Shown here: in pieces, positions 10,972-20,263 of the stretch
How positions within the stretch are numbered: the first letter of the stretch is position 1
How the letters are laid out: every line of letters starts with the position of its first letter
NCBI RefSeq assembly: GCF_028890485.2
Contig: NZ_JARCHV010000002.1
Span: 1,178,001 to 1,242,000 of the forward strand
Length of the DNA: 64,000 nt
DNA from: Planococcus sp. SK3692
GTDB taxonomy: Bacteria > Bacillota > Bacilli > Bacillales_A > Planococcaceae
Reading direction: 5' to 3'
Position numbers and translations under genes: made by a program
Notes under the pieces: model-generated
The model's database searches: none
Seen by the model: the letters and a program-made list of their open reading frames with translations, nothing else
Told to the model about the DNA's origin: nothing

Positions 10972-11629
10972 AATTGCACCGTCTATTTTAGCAGCAGATT
11001 TCGCCAAACTTGGACAAGAAGTACAAGAAGTTGAAAAAGCCGGAGCCGATTGGATCCATATTGATGTCATGGACGGCCATTTTGTCCCGAATATCACGAT
11101 GGGGCCGATTGTGGTCGATGCGCTTCGGCCATTGACAGAACTTCCTCTCGATGTCCATTTGATGATCGAGAACCCCGATCGTTATATCGAGGATTTTGCC
11201 AAGGCGGGGGCGGATTACATTACCGTCCATGTCGAAGCGTGCCCTCATCTTCACCGCACCATTCAATTGATCCGTTCATTCGGCGTCAAGCCAGGGGTCG
11301 TCTTGAATCCGCACACGCCGATCGAAACGATCCAGCACGTGCTCGAAGATATCGACTTGGTGCTGTTCATGACCGTTAACCCTGGGTTTGGTGGACAGAA
11401 ATTCATCCATTCAGTCGTCCCGAAAGTTGCGGCATTGTCGCAGCTGATCAAAGACAAAGGCTTGTCTGTCGATATTCAAATCGATGGCGGCATCAATGAA
11501 GAAACAATTGTTCCGTGTGCACAAGCAGGGGCGAACGTTTTTGTGGCCGGTTCAGCCATTTTCGGCAAACAAGACCGCACGCAAGTTCTTCAGGCGATCA
11601 AAAAAGCGGGGCAAGGAGTTATCTCGTGA
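10964..11629 (+). CDS. rpe: ribulose-phosphate 3-epimerase
   Basis: Interconverts ribulose-5-phosphate and xylulose-5-phosphate in the pentose phosphate pathway. A TIM barrel opening [15 protein letters not shown], with the metal-ligand [12 protein letters not shown] segment, [20 protein letters not shown] and the phosphate-binding IDGGI followed by AGSAIF. Length 221 is standard. The GTG start of thiN overlaps its stop. Confidence 0.96.
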   Translation: MIKIAPSILAADFAKLGQEVQEVEKAGADWIHIDVMDGHFVPNITMGPIVVDALRPLTELPLDVHLMIENPDRYIEDFAKAGADYITVHVEACPHLHRTIQLIRSFGVKPGVVLNPHTPIETIQHVLEDIDLVLFMTVNPGFGGQKFIHSVVPKVAALSQLIKDKGLSVDIQIDGGINEETIVPCAQAGANVFVAGSAIFGKQDRTQVLQAIKKAGQGVIS

Positions 11630-12264
11630 TTGTCGTAATCACAGCAGGAGGTCCGGCAGATGAACTGCCGGACCTTTCTTCATATGCAGGAGCCTCCTAT
11701 ATCGGGGTGGATGCCGGGGTGATGACGCTGCTCGGGATAGGCATTGAACCGGTTGAGGCCATTGGGGATTTTGATTCGGTAACAGACAGCGAGTACGAAA
11801 AAATCCGCTCAGCATTTCCGTCACTCGAACGGTCGCCGGCGGAAAAAGATGAATCGGATACAGAACTAGCCTTGAATAAAGCGATGCATTACAATCCGGA
11901 TACGGTCATTGTCACCGGTGTTACTGGCGGCAGGCTCGACCATTACATGGCTGCCTTGCACATCGTCTTTGACTACCAAAGAAGCTATCCCCACATTGAT
12001 TTCATGATCGTGAATAAGCAGAACCGCATCCGTTTCATGGAACCCGGAACATTTCAGTTGAAAGCGGATCAAGCTTTTAAATACGTCTCCTTTTATCCAT
12101 TCGCCGAAGAAGTGAGTGGCTTTACGATAGAAGGAGTTAAATATCCAGTGAAAGAGGAGCGGATTCCGTTCGGTTCGACACGCTTTATCAGCAACGAATT
12201 GCTGGAGGAGGCAAAGCTTGAGTTCACGGGCGGCCATTTGATAGTCATCGAAAGTTCCGATTGA
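11626..12264 (+). CDS. thiN: thiamine pyrophosphokinase
   Basis: Converts thiamine to thiamine pyrophosphate using ATP. Recognised by [29 protein letters not shown] and [10 protein letters not shown] in the N-terminal catalytic domain, followed by a beta-rich thiamine-binding domain. The frame is open upstream inside rpe, but the GTG at 11626 is preferred: it overlaps the rpe stop, follows GCAAGGAG and gives 212 residues, the family size. The stop lies just before a terminator shared with rpmB. The small sporulation gene spoVM that follows thiN in B. subtilis is not present. Confidence 0.93.
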   Translation: MIVVITAGGPADELPDLSSYAGASYIGVDAGVMTLLGIGIEPVEAIGDFDSVTDSEYEKIRSAFPSLERSPAEKDESDTELALNKAMHYNPDTVIVTGVTGGRLDHYMAALHIVFDYQRSYPHIDFMIVNKQNRIRFMEPGTFQLKADQAFKYVSFYPFAEEVSGFTIEGVKYPVKEERIPFGSTRFISNELLEEAKLEFTGGHLIVIESSD

Positions 12265-12271
12265 ACGCACG

Positions 12272-12308
12272 AAAAAATGCCAGGCTGACAATTGTCAGAC
12301 CTGGCATT
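12272..12308 (-). terminator. terminator shared by convergent thiN and rpmB
   Basis: AATGCCAGG (12276-12284) pairs with CCTGGCATT (12300-12308) around a fully palindromic 14-base core CTGACAATTGTCAG (12285-12298). Read on the minus strand the stem is followed by a run of T, so it is a good terminator for rpmB. The plus-strand T-tract is short but it may also stop thiN. Confidence 0.8.
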
Positions 12309-12321
12309 ATTCATGAGCGGT

Positions 12322-12510
12322 TTAGACGCGCTCAACTTTTCCTGATTTCAATGCTCTCGCGGAAACCCATACACGTTTCGGCTTGCCGTCTACAAGGATG
12401 CGAACTTTTTGAAGGTTTGCTCCCCATGTACGTTTTGTCGAGTTCAACGCGTGTGAACGGCTGTTTCCTGCACGAGCTTTACGTCCAGATACTGCACATA
12501 CTTTTGGCAT
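12322..12510 (-). CDS. rpmB: 50S ribosomal protein L28
   Basis: A 62-residue basic protein beginning [20 protein letters not shown], the L28 signature, and ending in KSGKVERV. It is the only minus-strand gene in the window, as in B. subtilis. Ribosome site TGAGGAGGG lies 6 bases before the ATG. On the minus strand a TATAAT hexamer (12541-12546) sits suitably upstream, although no convincing -35 was found. It carries a single Cys, so it is not the zinc-binding four-Cys form of L28. Confidence 0.96.
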   Translation of the reverse strand: MPKVCAVSGRKARAGNSRSHALNSTKRTWGANLQKVRILVDGKPKRVWVSARALKSGKVERV

Positions 12511-12730
12511 GTAAGTCCCTCCTCACAAGTGAAGCTGAAAATTATAATAGAATTTCAGTTCGTTTTTCGTTTCACATACTTTAATAATTTACCATAGAAA
12601 AAAGACAGGCGCAAGTGAAATTCACAGCCTTTCAAGAAAAAAACCTTTACAGGCTAAAACGTTGACTTTTCTTATAAAGGGCTTTCATGTAGAATGAAAA
12701 GAGTGAAATAGGACTCGAGGAGGAATTTTA

Positions 12731-13093
12731 ATGTCGATTGAGTTGAACAATGAATATGGTCAAATCGATATTTCCAATGATGTGATAGCCCAAATAGCCG
12801 GCGGCGCTGCGATCGAATGCTACGGCATCGTAGGCATGGCGACCAAACACCAGATCCGCGACGGCCTCACGGACATTCTCCGCAAAGAGAACTTTGCCAA
12901 AGGAGTCCTTGTGCGCCAGCAAGATGGCGATTTGATTATTGATATGTATGTAATCATTAGCTACGGAACGAAAATTTCGGAAGTGGCGTATCAAGTCCAA
13001 TCCAAAGTGAAATATACAATTACAAAAACATTGGGCATGCCGGTTAGTGCGGTAAACATTTATGTCCAGGGCGTTCGTGTGACGAACCCGTAA
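12731..13093 (+). CDS. Asp23/Gls24 family envelope stress protein (YloU-like)
   Basis: A 120-residue protein of the Asp23/Gls24 family, recognised by IDISNDVIAQIAGGAAIECYGIVGMA and the C-terminal VSAVNIYVQGVRV. Family members are small membrane-associated or cytoplasmic proteins linked to envelope homeostasis; the precise role is not settled. It lies directly upstream of the FakA-type gene, the same pair (yloU-yloV) as in B. subtilis. Strong ribosome site CGAGGAGGAA. The upstream gap of about 220 bases holds the divergent promoters of this gene and rpmB; a TGTAGAAT extended -10 at 12688-12695 is plausible but its -35 is weak. Confidence 0.9.
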   Translation: MSIELNNEYGQIDISNDVIAQIAGGAAIECYGIVGMATKHQIRDGLTDILRKENFAKGVLVRQQDGDLIIDMYVIISYGTKISEVAYQVQSKVKYTITKTLGMPVSAVNIYVQGVRVTNP

Positions 13094-13111
13094 GAGGAGG
13101 AAAAGTCGGTT

Positions 13112-14764
13112 ATGAAGTCATTAAACGGAGTGAAATTCGCTGAAATGGTGCAGATGGGTTCGCACCATCTATACCAAAATGCGGATTATGTAGATGCATT
13201 GAACGTCTTCCCGGTGCCGGACGGCGATACTGGGACGAACATGAATTTATCGATGACATCCGGTGCGAAAGAAACAGAAGCCCATGCACAAGAGCATATC
13301 GGGAAAACAGCAGGCGCGTTGTCGAAAGGCCTCTTGATGGGTGCACGCGGCAACTCGGGCGTCATTTTGTCCCAATTGTTCCGCGGGTTCGGCAAATTCA
13401 TTGCCGATGAGCAGGAACTTTCTGCGAAAAAGTTGGCGTATGCTTTGCAGCACGGTGTCGAGACCGCTTATAAAGCTGTCATGAAACCGGTTGAAGGCAC
13501 GATTTTGACGGTCGCGAAAGATGCGGCGGCAAAAGGAATGAGCCTAGCAGACAGTGAAGAAGATATCATCGTGCTTTTTGAAGCAATCGTCAATGAAGCG
13601 AAAGCCTCGCTTGAAAGAACACCCGATCTATTGCCTGTGCTGAAAGAAGTGGGGGTTGTCGACAGCGGTGGGCAAGGCCTTGTCTACGTCTATGAAGGAT
13701 TCCTTGCTTCTTTAAAAGGCGAGGCATTGCCTGAGAAACATGTCGATAATTCGATGGATGATTTGGTCAGCGCTGAGCACCATAAGAATATTGCCGGCTT
13801 CATGAATACGGAAGATATTGAATTTGGCTATTGCACGGAGTTCATGGTCAAATTTGAAGACGGCAAACGCTCATTCAACGAAGCCGCGTTCCGGACAGAT
13901 TTGAGCGCTTACGGCGATTCCCTTTTGGTCATTTCAGATGATGAGATCGCAAAAATCCATATCCACTCCGAAGAGCCTGGGAAAGTCCTTACATATGGCC
14001 AGGAATACGGAAGCCTAATCAGCATGAAGATCGAGAATATGCGCCAGCAGCATACCGACATTGTCGGGGAAGGCCATAAAAAGGCTGGGGCAGTTGAAGA
14101 AGCGAAGCATCCATATGCGATCGTCACGGTTGCGATGGGAGAAGGCGTAGCGGAATTGCTTCGTTCGATCGGCGCTTCGTACGTCATCGAAGGCGGCCAG
14201 ACGATGAATCCGTCAACGGAAGATATCGTCAATGCGGTCCGTTCAATCGGGGCAGAGCGCGTGTTGATATTGCCGAACAATAAAAACATCATCATGGCGG
14301 CAGAACAAGCGGCAGAGCTTCTTGATATCGAAGCGGCTGTCGTACCGACAAAAGATGTCCCGCAAGGCATGTCGGCGCTTCTCGCATTCAATCCAGAAGC
14401 GGCTGTCGCAGACAACCAACAAGCGATGGGAGATGCGATCAAGCACGTCAAGTCGGGATCGGTCACTTTCGCGGTGCGCGATACATCGATCGACGGCGTC
14501 TCCATCAAGAAAGACGATTTCATGGGAATTTCAGAAGGCAAGATCGTCGTGTCGGATGAAAGCCTAGAAAAAGTGACAGAAGAACTATGCAAAAAGCTGG
14601 TCGATGCGGAGGCAGAGATCGTTACGATCCTCTTCGGCGAAGATGTCAGTGAAGCGGATGCTGAAAAGCTTGGCGCGTTCATCGAATCATTGAATGGCGA
14701 CGTCGAAGTGGAAATCCACAACGGCAAGCAGCCGCTTTATCCATACATTCTGGCAGTTGAATAA
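13112..14764 (+). CDS. fakA: DAK2-domain fatty acid kinase subunit (FakA/YloV)
   Basis: In Firmicutes this family phosphorylates fatty acids held by a FakB (DegV-type) carrier, feeding acyl-phosphate to PlsX/PlsY. The N-terminal DAK2 domain shows NVFPVPDGDTGTNMNLSM, with the metal-binding Asp residues, and MGARGNSGVILSQLFRG. A middle domain and the C-terminal FakB-binding domain complete 550 residues. Ribosome site AAGAGGAGGAAA. No fakB is in the window. Ends at a terminator at 14771-14816. Confidence 0.93.
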   Translation: MKSLNGVKFAEMVQMGSHHLYQNADYVDALNVFPVPDGDTGTNMNLSMTSGAKETEAHAQEHIGKTAGALSKGLLMGARGNSGVILSQLFRGFGKFIADEQELSAKKLAYALQHGVETAYKAVMKPVEGTILTVAKDAAAKGMSLADSEEDIIVLFEAIVNEAKASLERTPDLLPVLKEVGVVDSGGQGLVYVYEGFLASLKGEALPEKHVDNSMDDLVSAEHHKNIAGFMNTEDIEFGYCTEFMVKFEDGKRSFNEAAFRTDLSAYGDSLLVISDDEIAKIHIHSEEPGKVLTYGQEYGSLISMKIENMRQQHTDIVGEGHKKAGAVEEAKHPYAIVTVAMGEGVAELLRSIGASYVIEGGQTMNPSTEDIVNAVRSIGAERVLILPNNKNIIMAAEQAAELLDIEAAVVPTKDVPQGMSALLAFNPEAAVADNQQAMGDAIKHVKSGSVTFAVRDTSIDGVSIKKDDFMGISEGKIVVSDESLEKVTEELCKKLVDAEAEIVTILFGEDVSEADAEKLGAFIESLNGDVEVEIHNGKQPLYPYILAVE

Positions 14765-14770
14765 TGTTAG

Positions 14771-14816
14771 GCGGAGGTCCGGGCACAAGACACCGGGCTT
14801 CCGCTTTTTTATTTTT
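14771..14816 (+). terminator. intrinsic terminator after fakA
   Basis: GCGGAGGTCCGG (14771-14782) pairs, with two G-U pairs, with CCGGGCTTCCGC (14793-14804), followed by TTTTTTATTTTT. Confidence 0.85.
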
Positions 14817-14925
14817 CCACAATAGAAAAGCGTCGTGCAGAGCGCGGAATTGCGCAAAACAGCAAAAGCCTTTACAAGTGGCAGGAAAAGCCCACGGTTA
14901 AGACGATGTATGCGCTTTATTATTT

Positions 14926-14954
14926 TTGTTTCCTCGGCGCTTTTCATGTAAAAT
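14926..14954 (+). promoter_or_regulatory. predicted sigma-A promoter for sdaAB
   Basis: TTGTTT (14926-14931), a 17-base spacer ending in TG, and TAAAAT (14949-14954). The extended -10 (TG immediately before) partly offsets the weak -35. It lies about 35 bases ahead of the sdaAB ATG. Confidence 0.5.
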
Positions 14955-14989
14955 GAAATTATACAAGACGGAAAGTGAGGGGTTTGAGC

Positions 14990-15652
14990 ATGAAGTTCAA
15001 ATCTGTTTTTGATATAATCGGCCCGGTAATGATCGGGCCATCTTCTTCGCATACCGCGGGTGCTGCACGCATCGGAAGGGTAGCGCGGGATTTGTTTGGC
15101 AGGCAGCCGAAGTGGGCGAAAATCCATTTATACGGCTCTTTTGCCGAGACTTACAAAGGGCATTCGACCGACGTAGCGATTATCGGCGGTTTGCTGGATT
15201 ACGATACATTCGATGAACGCATCAAAACCGCTTTTGAAGAAGCGGAAAAGCTCGGCATGAGCTATGAATTCATCCCGGAAACTGGGAATGTCGATCATCC
15301 GAACACGGCACGCATCGTCATCGGAGATGAAAAATCCGAAATGTCGATGATGGGAATTTCCATCGGTGGTGGCAAGATCGAAATTACGGAACTGAACGGT
15401 TTCCCGCTCAGGTTATCAGGCAACCACCCGGCGATCCTCGTCGTTCACGACGACCGCTCGGGCTGTATCGCAAATGTAGCGAATTGTTTATATAAATACG
15501 ACATCAACATCGGCCATATGGAAGTCTCCCGCAAAGAGCGAGGGGACATGGCGTTGATGGTCATCGAAGTCGATCAGACAGTCGATCAAGAAGTGATGGG
15601 CGAATTGCGTGAGTTGCCGAATATTACACAAGTTACACGGATCGCCGACTAA
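14990..15652 (+). CDS. sdaAB: L-serine dehydratase, beta subunit
   Basis: Beta subunit of the two-chain iron-sulfur L-serine dehydratase, which deaminates serine to pyruvate and ammonia. The characteristic GPVMIGPSSSHTAGAARIGR is at 10-29 and a C-terminal ACT-like domain (about 148-220, AILVVHDDRSGCIANV) follows. The frame is open from a GTG 15 bases upstream, but that codon lies in the GTGAGGGG ribosome site, so the ATG at 14990 is chosen; it gives 220 residues. The alpha subunit follows after 16 bases. Confidence 0.94.
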   Translation: MKFKSVFDIIGPVMIGPSSSHTAGAARIGRVARDLFGRQPKWAKIHLYGSFAETYKGHSTDVAIIGGLLDYDTFDERIKTAFEEAEKLGMSYEFIPETGNVDHPNTARIVIGDEKSEMSMMGISIGGGKIEITELNGFPLRLSGNHPAILVVHDDRSGCIANVANCLYKYDINIGHMEVSRKERGDMALMVIEVDQTVDQEVMGELRELPNITQVTRIAD

Positions 15653-15668
15653 ACTGGAGGTAAGAAAA

Positions 15669-16568
15669 ATGGATGTTTTATTCCGAAATGTAAGAGAACT
15701 CGTCGAACGGGCAGAAAAAGAAGGCAAGCTTATTTCCGAAATCATGATCGAACAGGAGATGCTCATCACAGACCGTTCTCGCGAAGATATCATGCAGCAA
15801 ATGGAGCGCAATTTGACCGTCATGGAAGAAGCGGTCGAAAAAGGGTTAAAAGGCGTTCATTCCGTTTCCGGCTTGACAGGCGGCGACGCAGTGCTTCTCC
15901 AAAAATACATGCAACAAGGCAATAGCCTATCCGGCGATCTGCTGCTCGATGCCGTCAGCAAAGCCGTCGCGACCAATGAAGTGAATGCGGCGATGGGCAC
16001 GATCTGTGCGACGCCGACTGCAGGATCTGCAGGTGTTGTACCAGGCACTTTGTTTGCCGTGAAGAATAAGTTGAACCCGACACGTGAACAAATGATCCGT
16101 TATCTGTTTACATCCGGTGCTTTTGGTTTTGTCGTAGCCAATAACGCTTCAATTTCGGGAGCAGCTGGTGGATGCCAGGCGGAAGTCGGCTCTGCAGCGG
16201 CAATGGCTTCTGCTGCTATCATCGAAATGGCAGGCGGCACGCCTCAGCAAAGTTCTGAAGCTTTTGCCATTACCTTGAAGAATATGCTCGGTCTAGTCTG
16301 CGACCCTGTGGCGGGGCTCGTGGAAGTGCCATGTGTGAAGCGCAATGCGATGGGTGCATCGAATGCCGTCGTCGCTGCCGATATGGCGCTTGCCGGTGTA
16401 ACTAGCCGCATCCCGTGCGACGAAGTCATCAGCGCGATGTTCGAAATCGGGCAAGCGATGCCTAGCGCGTTCCGTGAAACGGCAAAAGGCGGATTGGCCG
16501 CGACACCTACCGGCAAATGGCTGGAATCGAAAATCTTCGGCGGATCGGTAGTCGGCAGTGGACAATAA
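15669..16568 (+). CDS. sdaAA: L-serine dehydratase, alpha subunit
   Basis: Alpha subunit of the iron-sulfur serine dehydratase. Contains the conserved MGTICATPTAGSAGVVPGT block, GGCQAEVGSAAAMASAA, and MLGLVCDPVAGLVEVPCVKRN, whose cysteines are the expected 4Fe-4S ligands in this family. The ATG at 15669 follows ACTGGAGGTAAG and gives 299 residues; an earlier in-frame ATG overlaps sdaAB and has no ribosome site. Its last 11 bases overlap recG. Confidence 0.95.
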   Translation: MDVLFRNVRELVERAEKEGKLISEIMIEQEMLITDRSREDIMQQMERNLTVMEEAVEKGLKGVHSVSGLTGGDAVLLQKYMQQGNSLSGDLLLDAVSKAVATNEVNAAMGTICATPTAGSAGVVPGTLFAVKNKLNPTREQMIRYLFTSGAFGFVVANNASISGAAGGCQAEVGSAAAMASAAIIEMAGGTPQQSSEAFAITLKNMLGLVCDPVAGLVEVPCVKRNAMGASNAVVAADMALAGVTSRIPCDEVISAMFEIGQAMPSAFRETAKGGLAATPTGKWLESKIFGGSVVGSGQ

Positions 16569-18600
16569 AGCACCCGTCTCTTCATTGAAGGGGGTCGGGA
16601 AGCAAGCGGCTGAAACTTTGCGGGACATGAAGATTGAAAGTCTTGAAGACTTGATCATGACTTTCCCGTATCGCCACGAAGATTTTCAGCTCAAAGATCT
16701 GGCTGAAACGCCCCATAATGAACGGGTAACGGTGGAGGGAAGGGTCGAAAACGAGCCTTCCGTCCTTTTTTTAGGGAAAAATAAATCGAGGACGACCGTG
16801 ACGGTGCTTGTCGGCCGCCATCTTGTCAAAGCCGTATTCTTTAACCAGCATTACGTGAAAGCCAAATTACAAATCGGCGCAGTCGTCACCTTGACGGGCA
16901 AATGGGACCGCGGCCGCCAATTGATCACGGTTTCGAGCATGACCATCGGCCCAAGGACAGATGGCGCGGATTTTGAGCCGGTTTACAGCTTGAAAGGGTC
17001 GATGCACCAGAAAACTTTCCGCAAGTTAATGCGCCAGGCGCTGGATGCGACTAAAGGCGGCTTGCAGGATTGTTTGCCGGCTTCCTTACGCACTGAGTAT
17101 CAATTGCTGCCGTTTGAACAAGCTCTTGAGACAGTTCATTTTCCAGAAGATGCCGCATCGCTCAAGCAGGCGCGCCGGCGCTTTGTGTACGAAGAGCTAT
17201 TGCTATTTCAATTGAAGATGCAGGCACTGCGCAAGAAAAATCGCGAAGCGGAGGGCGGTTCGTTCATCGATTATGATCTGAATCGCTTAAAGGCGTTTAT
17301 CGATGCTTTGCCGTTCGATTTGACCAGTGCACAGAAACGCGTCGTCAATGAAATCTGCCGCGATATGAAAGAACCGTTCCGGATGAATCGCCTATTGCAA
17401 GGGGATGTCGGGTCGGGCAAGACCGTTGTCGCGGCGATCGCTTTGTATGCCGCCGTGACAGCCGGCAAACAAGGGGCGCTGATGGCACCGACGGAAATTC
17501 TCGCTGAGCAGCATGCCAATACGCTCGAGGAATGGTTCCGGCCGTTCGGCGTCAGTGTCGCCTTATTGACTGGTTCCGTCAAAGGCAAAAGGCGCAAGGA
17601 AGTATTAAAGCGTTTAATAGACGGCGAAATCGACATTCTGATCGGCACCCATGCATTGATCCAGCCAGAAGTGTTGTTCAAAAGCTTAGGGCTGGTCATC
17701 ACCGATGAGCAGCATCGCTTTGGCGTGGATCAACGGCGCGTGCTGAAAGATAAAGCCTTAAACCCAGATGTTTTGTTCATGACCGCGACGCCAATTCCGC
17801 GGACGCTCGCGATTTCGGCTTTCGGTGAAATGGACGTCTCGATCATCGATGAAATGCCAGCTGGGCGAAAAGAGATTGAAACCTATTGGATGAAAAAAGA
17901 AATGTTCGGCAAGATTGTCGGCCGCATGGAAAAGGAACTTCTTGCGGGGCGCCAGGCGTATGTTATCGCTCCACTGATCGAAGAATCCGAAACCTTGGAA
18001 TACCAAAATGCGGTCGAACTGTACCAGCAATTGACCGTCTATTTTGAAGGGCGTCATACTGTAGGGCTGATGCATGGCCGCCTGCATCCGGACGAAAAAG
18101 AACAGACGATGCGTGAATTTGCGGAAGGAAAAATCGCGGTGCTAGTGTCGACGACTGTCGTCGAAGTCGGCGTCAACGTACCGAACGCGTCATTCATGCT
18201 CATTTATGATGCCGAACGCTTTGGCTTGTCGCAGCTTCACCAATTGCGCGGGCGCGTCGGGCGCGGCAGCGAGCAGTCTTATTGTGTTTTGCTGGCGGAC
18301 CCGAAAACAGAGATCGGAAAAGAGCGCATGAATTCGATGACGGAAACGAACGATGGCTTTATCCTTGCTGAAAAGGATTTGGAGCTGCGCGGGCCAGGCG
18401 ATTTCTTCGGCCGCAAACAAAGCGGCATTCCGGAATTCCGCATGGCGGATTTGGTGCATGATTACCGTGCGCTTGAAGCAGCGAGAAAAGATGCGGAAGC
18501 ATTGATTGCAAGCGAATCGTTTTGGGTCTCGGACGAAACGAAATGCCTGCGGGAGATGCTTGAAGACTCCGGCATTCTCGAAGGCGGAAGGCTTGATTAG
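16558..18600 (+). CDS. recG: ATP-dependent DNA helicase RecG
   Basis: Double-strand DNA translocase that remodels stalled forks and Holliday junctions. The N-terminal wedge/OB domain (about 1-230) precedes Walker A GDVGSGKT near 282-289, DEQH near 383-386, TATPIPRT, and helicase C motifs LVSTTVVEVGVNVPNA and QLRGRVGRG. Length 680 matches. The GTG start at 16558 lies within the end of sdaAA, giving the frame MDNKAPVSSLKGVG that corresponds to the usual N-terminus. Terminator at 18603-18638. Confidence 0.95.
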   Translation: MDNKAPVSSLKGVGKQAAETLRDMKIESLEDLIMTFPYRHEDFQLKDLAETPHNERVTVEGRVENEPSVLFLGKNKSRTTVTVLVGRHLVKAVFFNQHYVKAKLQIGAVVTLTGKWDRGRQLITVSSMTIGPRTDGADFEPVYSLKGSMHQKTFRKLMRQALDATKGGLQDCLPASLRTEYQLLPFEQALETVHFPEDAASLKQARRRFVYEELLLFQLKMQALRKKNREAEGGSFIDYDLNRLKAFIDALPFDLTSAQKRVVNEICRDMKEPFRMNRLLQGDVGSGKTVVAAIALYAAVTAGKQGALMAPTEILAEQHANTLEEWFRPFGVSVALLTGSVKGKRRKEVLKRLIDGEIDILIGTHALIQPEVLFKSLGLVITDEQHRFGVDQRRVLKDKALNPDVLFMTATPIPRTLAISAFGEMDVSIIDEMPAGRKEIETYWMKKEMFGKIVGRMEKELLAGRQAYVIAPLIEESETLEYQNAVELYQQLTVYFEGRHTVGLMHGRLHPDEKEQTMREFAEGKIAVLVSTTVVEVGVNVPNASFMLIYDAERFGLSQLHQLRGRVGRGSEQSYCVLLADPKTEIGKERMNSMTETNDGFILAEKDLELRGPGDFFGRKQSGIPEFRMADLVHDYRALEAARKDAEALIASESFWVSDETKCLREMLEDSGILEGGRLD

Positions 18601-18602
18601 GG

Positions 18603-18638
18603 TGCAGGGAGACCGATTTTCCTTGCATTCTTTTTTTG
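18603..18638 (+). terminator. terminator after recG, overlapping the fapR promoter
   Basis: TGCAGGGA (18603-18610) pairs with TCCTTGCA (18620-18627), one G-U pair, then TTC and seven T. The right arm contains most of the -35 element TTGCAT of the fapR promoter. Confidence 0.7.
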
Positions 18639-18651
18639 TTGTTTATATACT
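18623..18651 (+). promoter_or_regulatory. predicted sigma-A promoter of the fapR operon
   Basis: TTGCAT (18623-18628), 17-base spacer, TATACT (18646-18651). Transcription should begin at about 18658, inside the FapR operator. Confidence 0.65.
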
Positions 18652-18654
18652 CAT

Positions 18655-18673
18655 ATTAGTACCAAGTGCTAAT
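18655..18673 (+). promoter_or_regulatory. FapR operator (autoregulatory)
   Basis: Inverted repeat ATTAGTACCAAGTGCTAAT, which closely resembles the known FapR box built on TTAGTACC and its complement. It overlaps the expected transcription start, so FapR bound here would block initiation until malonyl-CoA releases it. Confidence 0.8.
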
Positions 18674-18689
18674 AGCGGGCGGTGACATA

Positions 18690-19274
18690 GTGAGAAAACC
18701 TAAAAAAGAGCGGCAAGCAGCGTTGGTAGCCTCTATCAAAGACAATCCCTTCGTAACCGATGAAGAATTATCAGCGGAATTTGCCGTCAGTGTCCAAACC
18801 ATCCGTCTCGACAGGATGGAGCTTTCGATTCCTGAACTACGGGAACGCATTAAACACGTTGCCGAGAAGACCTTTGATGATGAATTGAAATCTTTGCCGA
18901 TTGATGAAGTGATCGGCGAGATTATCGATATAGAACTGGACAATAAAGCCATTTCGATTTTCGATGTCAAACCGGAGCACGTTTTTCAGCGCAACCGGAT
19001 TGCCAGGGGGCATCATCTATTTGCGCAGGCGAATTCCTTGGCGGTGGCGGTGATGAACGAAGAATTGGCTTTGACGGTAAAATCGGAATTGCAATTTTTA
19101 AAGCCGGTTAAAGCCGGGCAGCGGGTAGTCGCGAAAGCGCAAGTGACTGACAGGCAGCCGCAAAAGCATCGCGCGTTCGTGAAAGTGGTGTCGACGGTCG
19201 ACCAGGCAGTAGTTTTTATCGGGACATTTGAAATGTACCGCATGACTGAACAAAGTGAAGGTGACAATTCGTGA
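18690..19274 (+). CDS. fapR: transcription repressor of fatty acid synthesis FapR
   Basis: Malonyl-CoA-responsive repressor of lipid synthesis genes. The N-terminal helix-turn-helix ([22 protein letters not shown]) is followed by a hot-dog fold that binds malonyl-CoA ([16 protein letters not shown]). The GTG at 18690 is chosen: it gives MRKPKKERQ, aligns with Bacillus FapR, and sits behind GGGCGGTG. The earlier in-frame GTG at 18666 lies inside the operator. The protein is 194 residues. It overlaps plsX by 4 bases, heading fapR-plsX-fabD-fabG-acpP under its own control. Confidence 0.95.
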   Translation: MRKPKKERQAALVASIKDNPFVTDEELSAEFAVSVQTIRLDRMELSIPELRERIKHVAEKTFDDELKSLPIDEVIGEIIDIELDNKAISIFDVKPEHVFQRNRIARGHHLFAQANSLAVAVMNEELALTVKSELQFLKPVKAGQRVVAKAQVTDRQPQKHRAFVKVVSTVDQAVVFIGTFEMYRMTEQSEGDNS

Positions 19275-20263
19275 AAATAGCGATTGATGCAATGGGCGGG
19301 GACAACGCCCCGAAAGAAATTATCGAAGGTGTCAAACAAGCGCTCGACGCGTTCAGCGACGTGGAGATTTTGCTTTATGGGCAACAGGATAAAATCGATG
19401 AGTACATAAAACCGCAAGACCGTTTGACCATTATCCATTGTACTGAAGTGATCGAATCGGAAGACGATCCGGTCCGTTCGGTGCGCCGCAAAAAAGATGC
19501 ATCCATGGTGCGCATGGCGGAAGCGGTCAAGGAAGGAAGCGCGGATGCGGCAGTATCCGCAGGCAATACAGGCGCTTTGATGTCAGCTGGCTTATTCATT
19601 GTCGGCCGCATCGACGGCGTCGACCGCCCAGCGCTCGCCCCGACTTTGCCGACGATGGACGGGAAAGGCTTTTTGATGCTGGACCTCGGTGCCAATGCCG
19701 ATGCCAAGCCTGAGCACCTTGTACAATACGCTATCATGGGCAGCATCTATGCCGAAAAAGTTAGGGGCATCCAAAATCCGACAGTCGGCTTGCTGAATAT
19801 CGGGACAGAAGAGAAAAAAGGCAATGAACTGACGAAGGCGGCATTTCCGTTGCTGAAAGAAGCACCTGTCAATTTTATTGGCAATGTCGAGTCGCGTGAC
19901 TTGCTGAACGGCGCCGCTGATGTCGTCGTCACCGACGGCTTTACCGGCAATATGGTCTTGAAGACGATTGAAGGAACTGCGATGAATGTCTTCGCGATGA
20001 TCAAAGATGTCTTTATGGCTTCAACCAAAACCAAAATTGCGGCAATGCTCGTGAAAAATGATCTAAGCGCGTTAAAAGGCATGCTGGATTACAGCGAATA
20101 CGGCGGTGCAGGATTATTCGGGCTAAAGGCGCCAGTCATTAAAGCGCACGGTTCATCCAACGGCACCGCGTTTTATAACGCCATCCGCCAGGCGCGGACG
20201 ATGGTCGAGCATGATGTGGCCGGCAAGATTTACAGCACATTGAAGGAGGAACAATCGTCATGA
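19271..20263 (+). CDS. plsX: phosphate acyltransferase PlsX
   Basis: Converts acyl-ACP to acyl-phosphate, the acyl donor for PlsY in phospholipid synthesis. Opens [17 protein letters not shown], with [26 protein letters not shown] and the C-terminal [21 protein letters not shown] typical of the family. Length 330. GTG start overlapping the fapR stop (GTGA); its stop overlaps the fabD ATG. Expected to be repressed through the FapR box at 18655. Confidence 0.95.
   Translation: MKIAIDAMGGDNAPKEIIEGVKQALDAFSDVEILLYGQQDKIDEYIKPQDRLTIIHCTEVIESEDDPVRSVRRKKDASMVRMAEAVKEGSADAAVSAGNTGALMSAGLFIVGRIDGVDRPALAPTLPTMDGKGFLMLDLGANADAKPEHLVQYAIMGSIYAEKVRGIQNPTVGLLNIGTEEKKGNELTKAAFPLLKEAPVNFIGNVESRDLLNGAADVVVTDGFTGNMVLKTIEGTAMNVFAMIKDVFMASTKTKIAAMLVKNDLSALKGMLDYSEYGGAGLFGLKAPVIKAHGSSNGTAFYNAIRQARTMVEHDVAGKIYSTLKEEQSS

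Noticed and set aside
12285-12298. Palindrome CTGACAATTGTCAG as a regulator binding site, with a similar TTGACGATTGTCAA at 36578-36591
   Set aside because: The first is fully explained as the inner stem of the thiN/rpmB terminator. The second has no matching promoter geometry, and two occurrences are too few to argue for a shared site.
12662-12695. Promoter TTGACT to TAGAAT upstream of the Asp23-like gene
   Set aside because: The spacer is 22 bases, too long for sigma-A. A promoter may use the extended -10 alone, so I did not list it as a feature.
13909-14727. 272-codon antisense frame in fakA
   Set aside because: Ser/Ile-rich reverse reading of an intact gene, with no regulatory signals.
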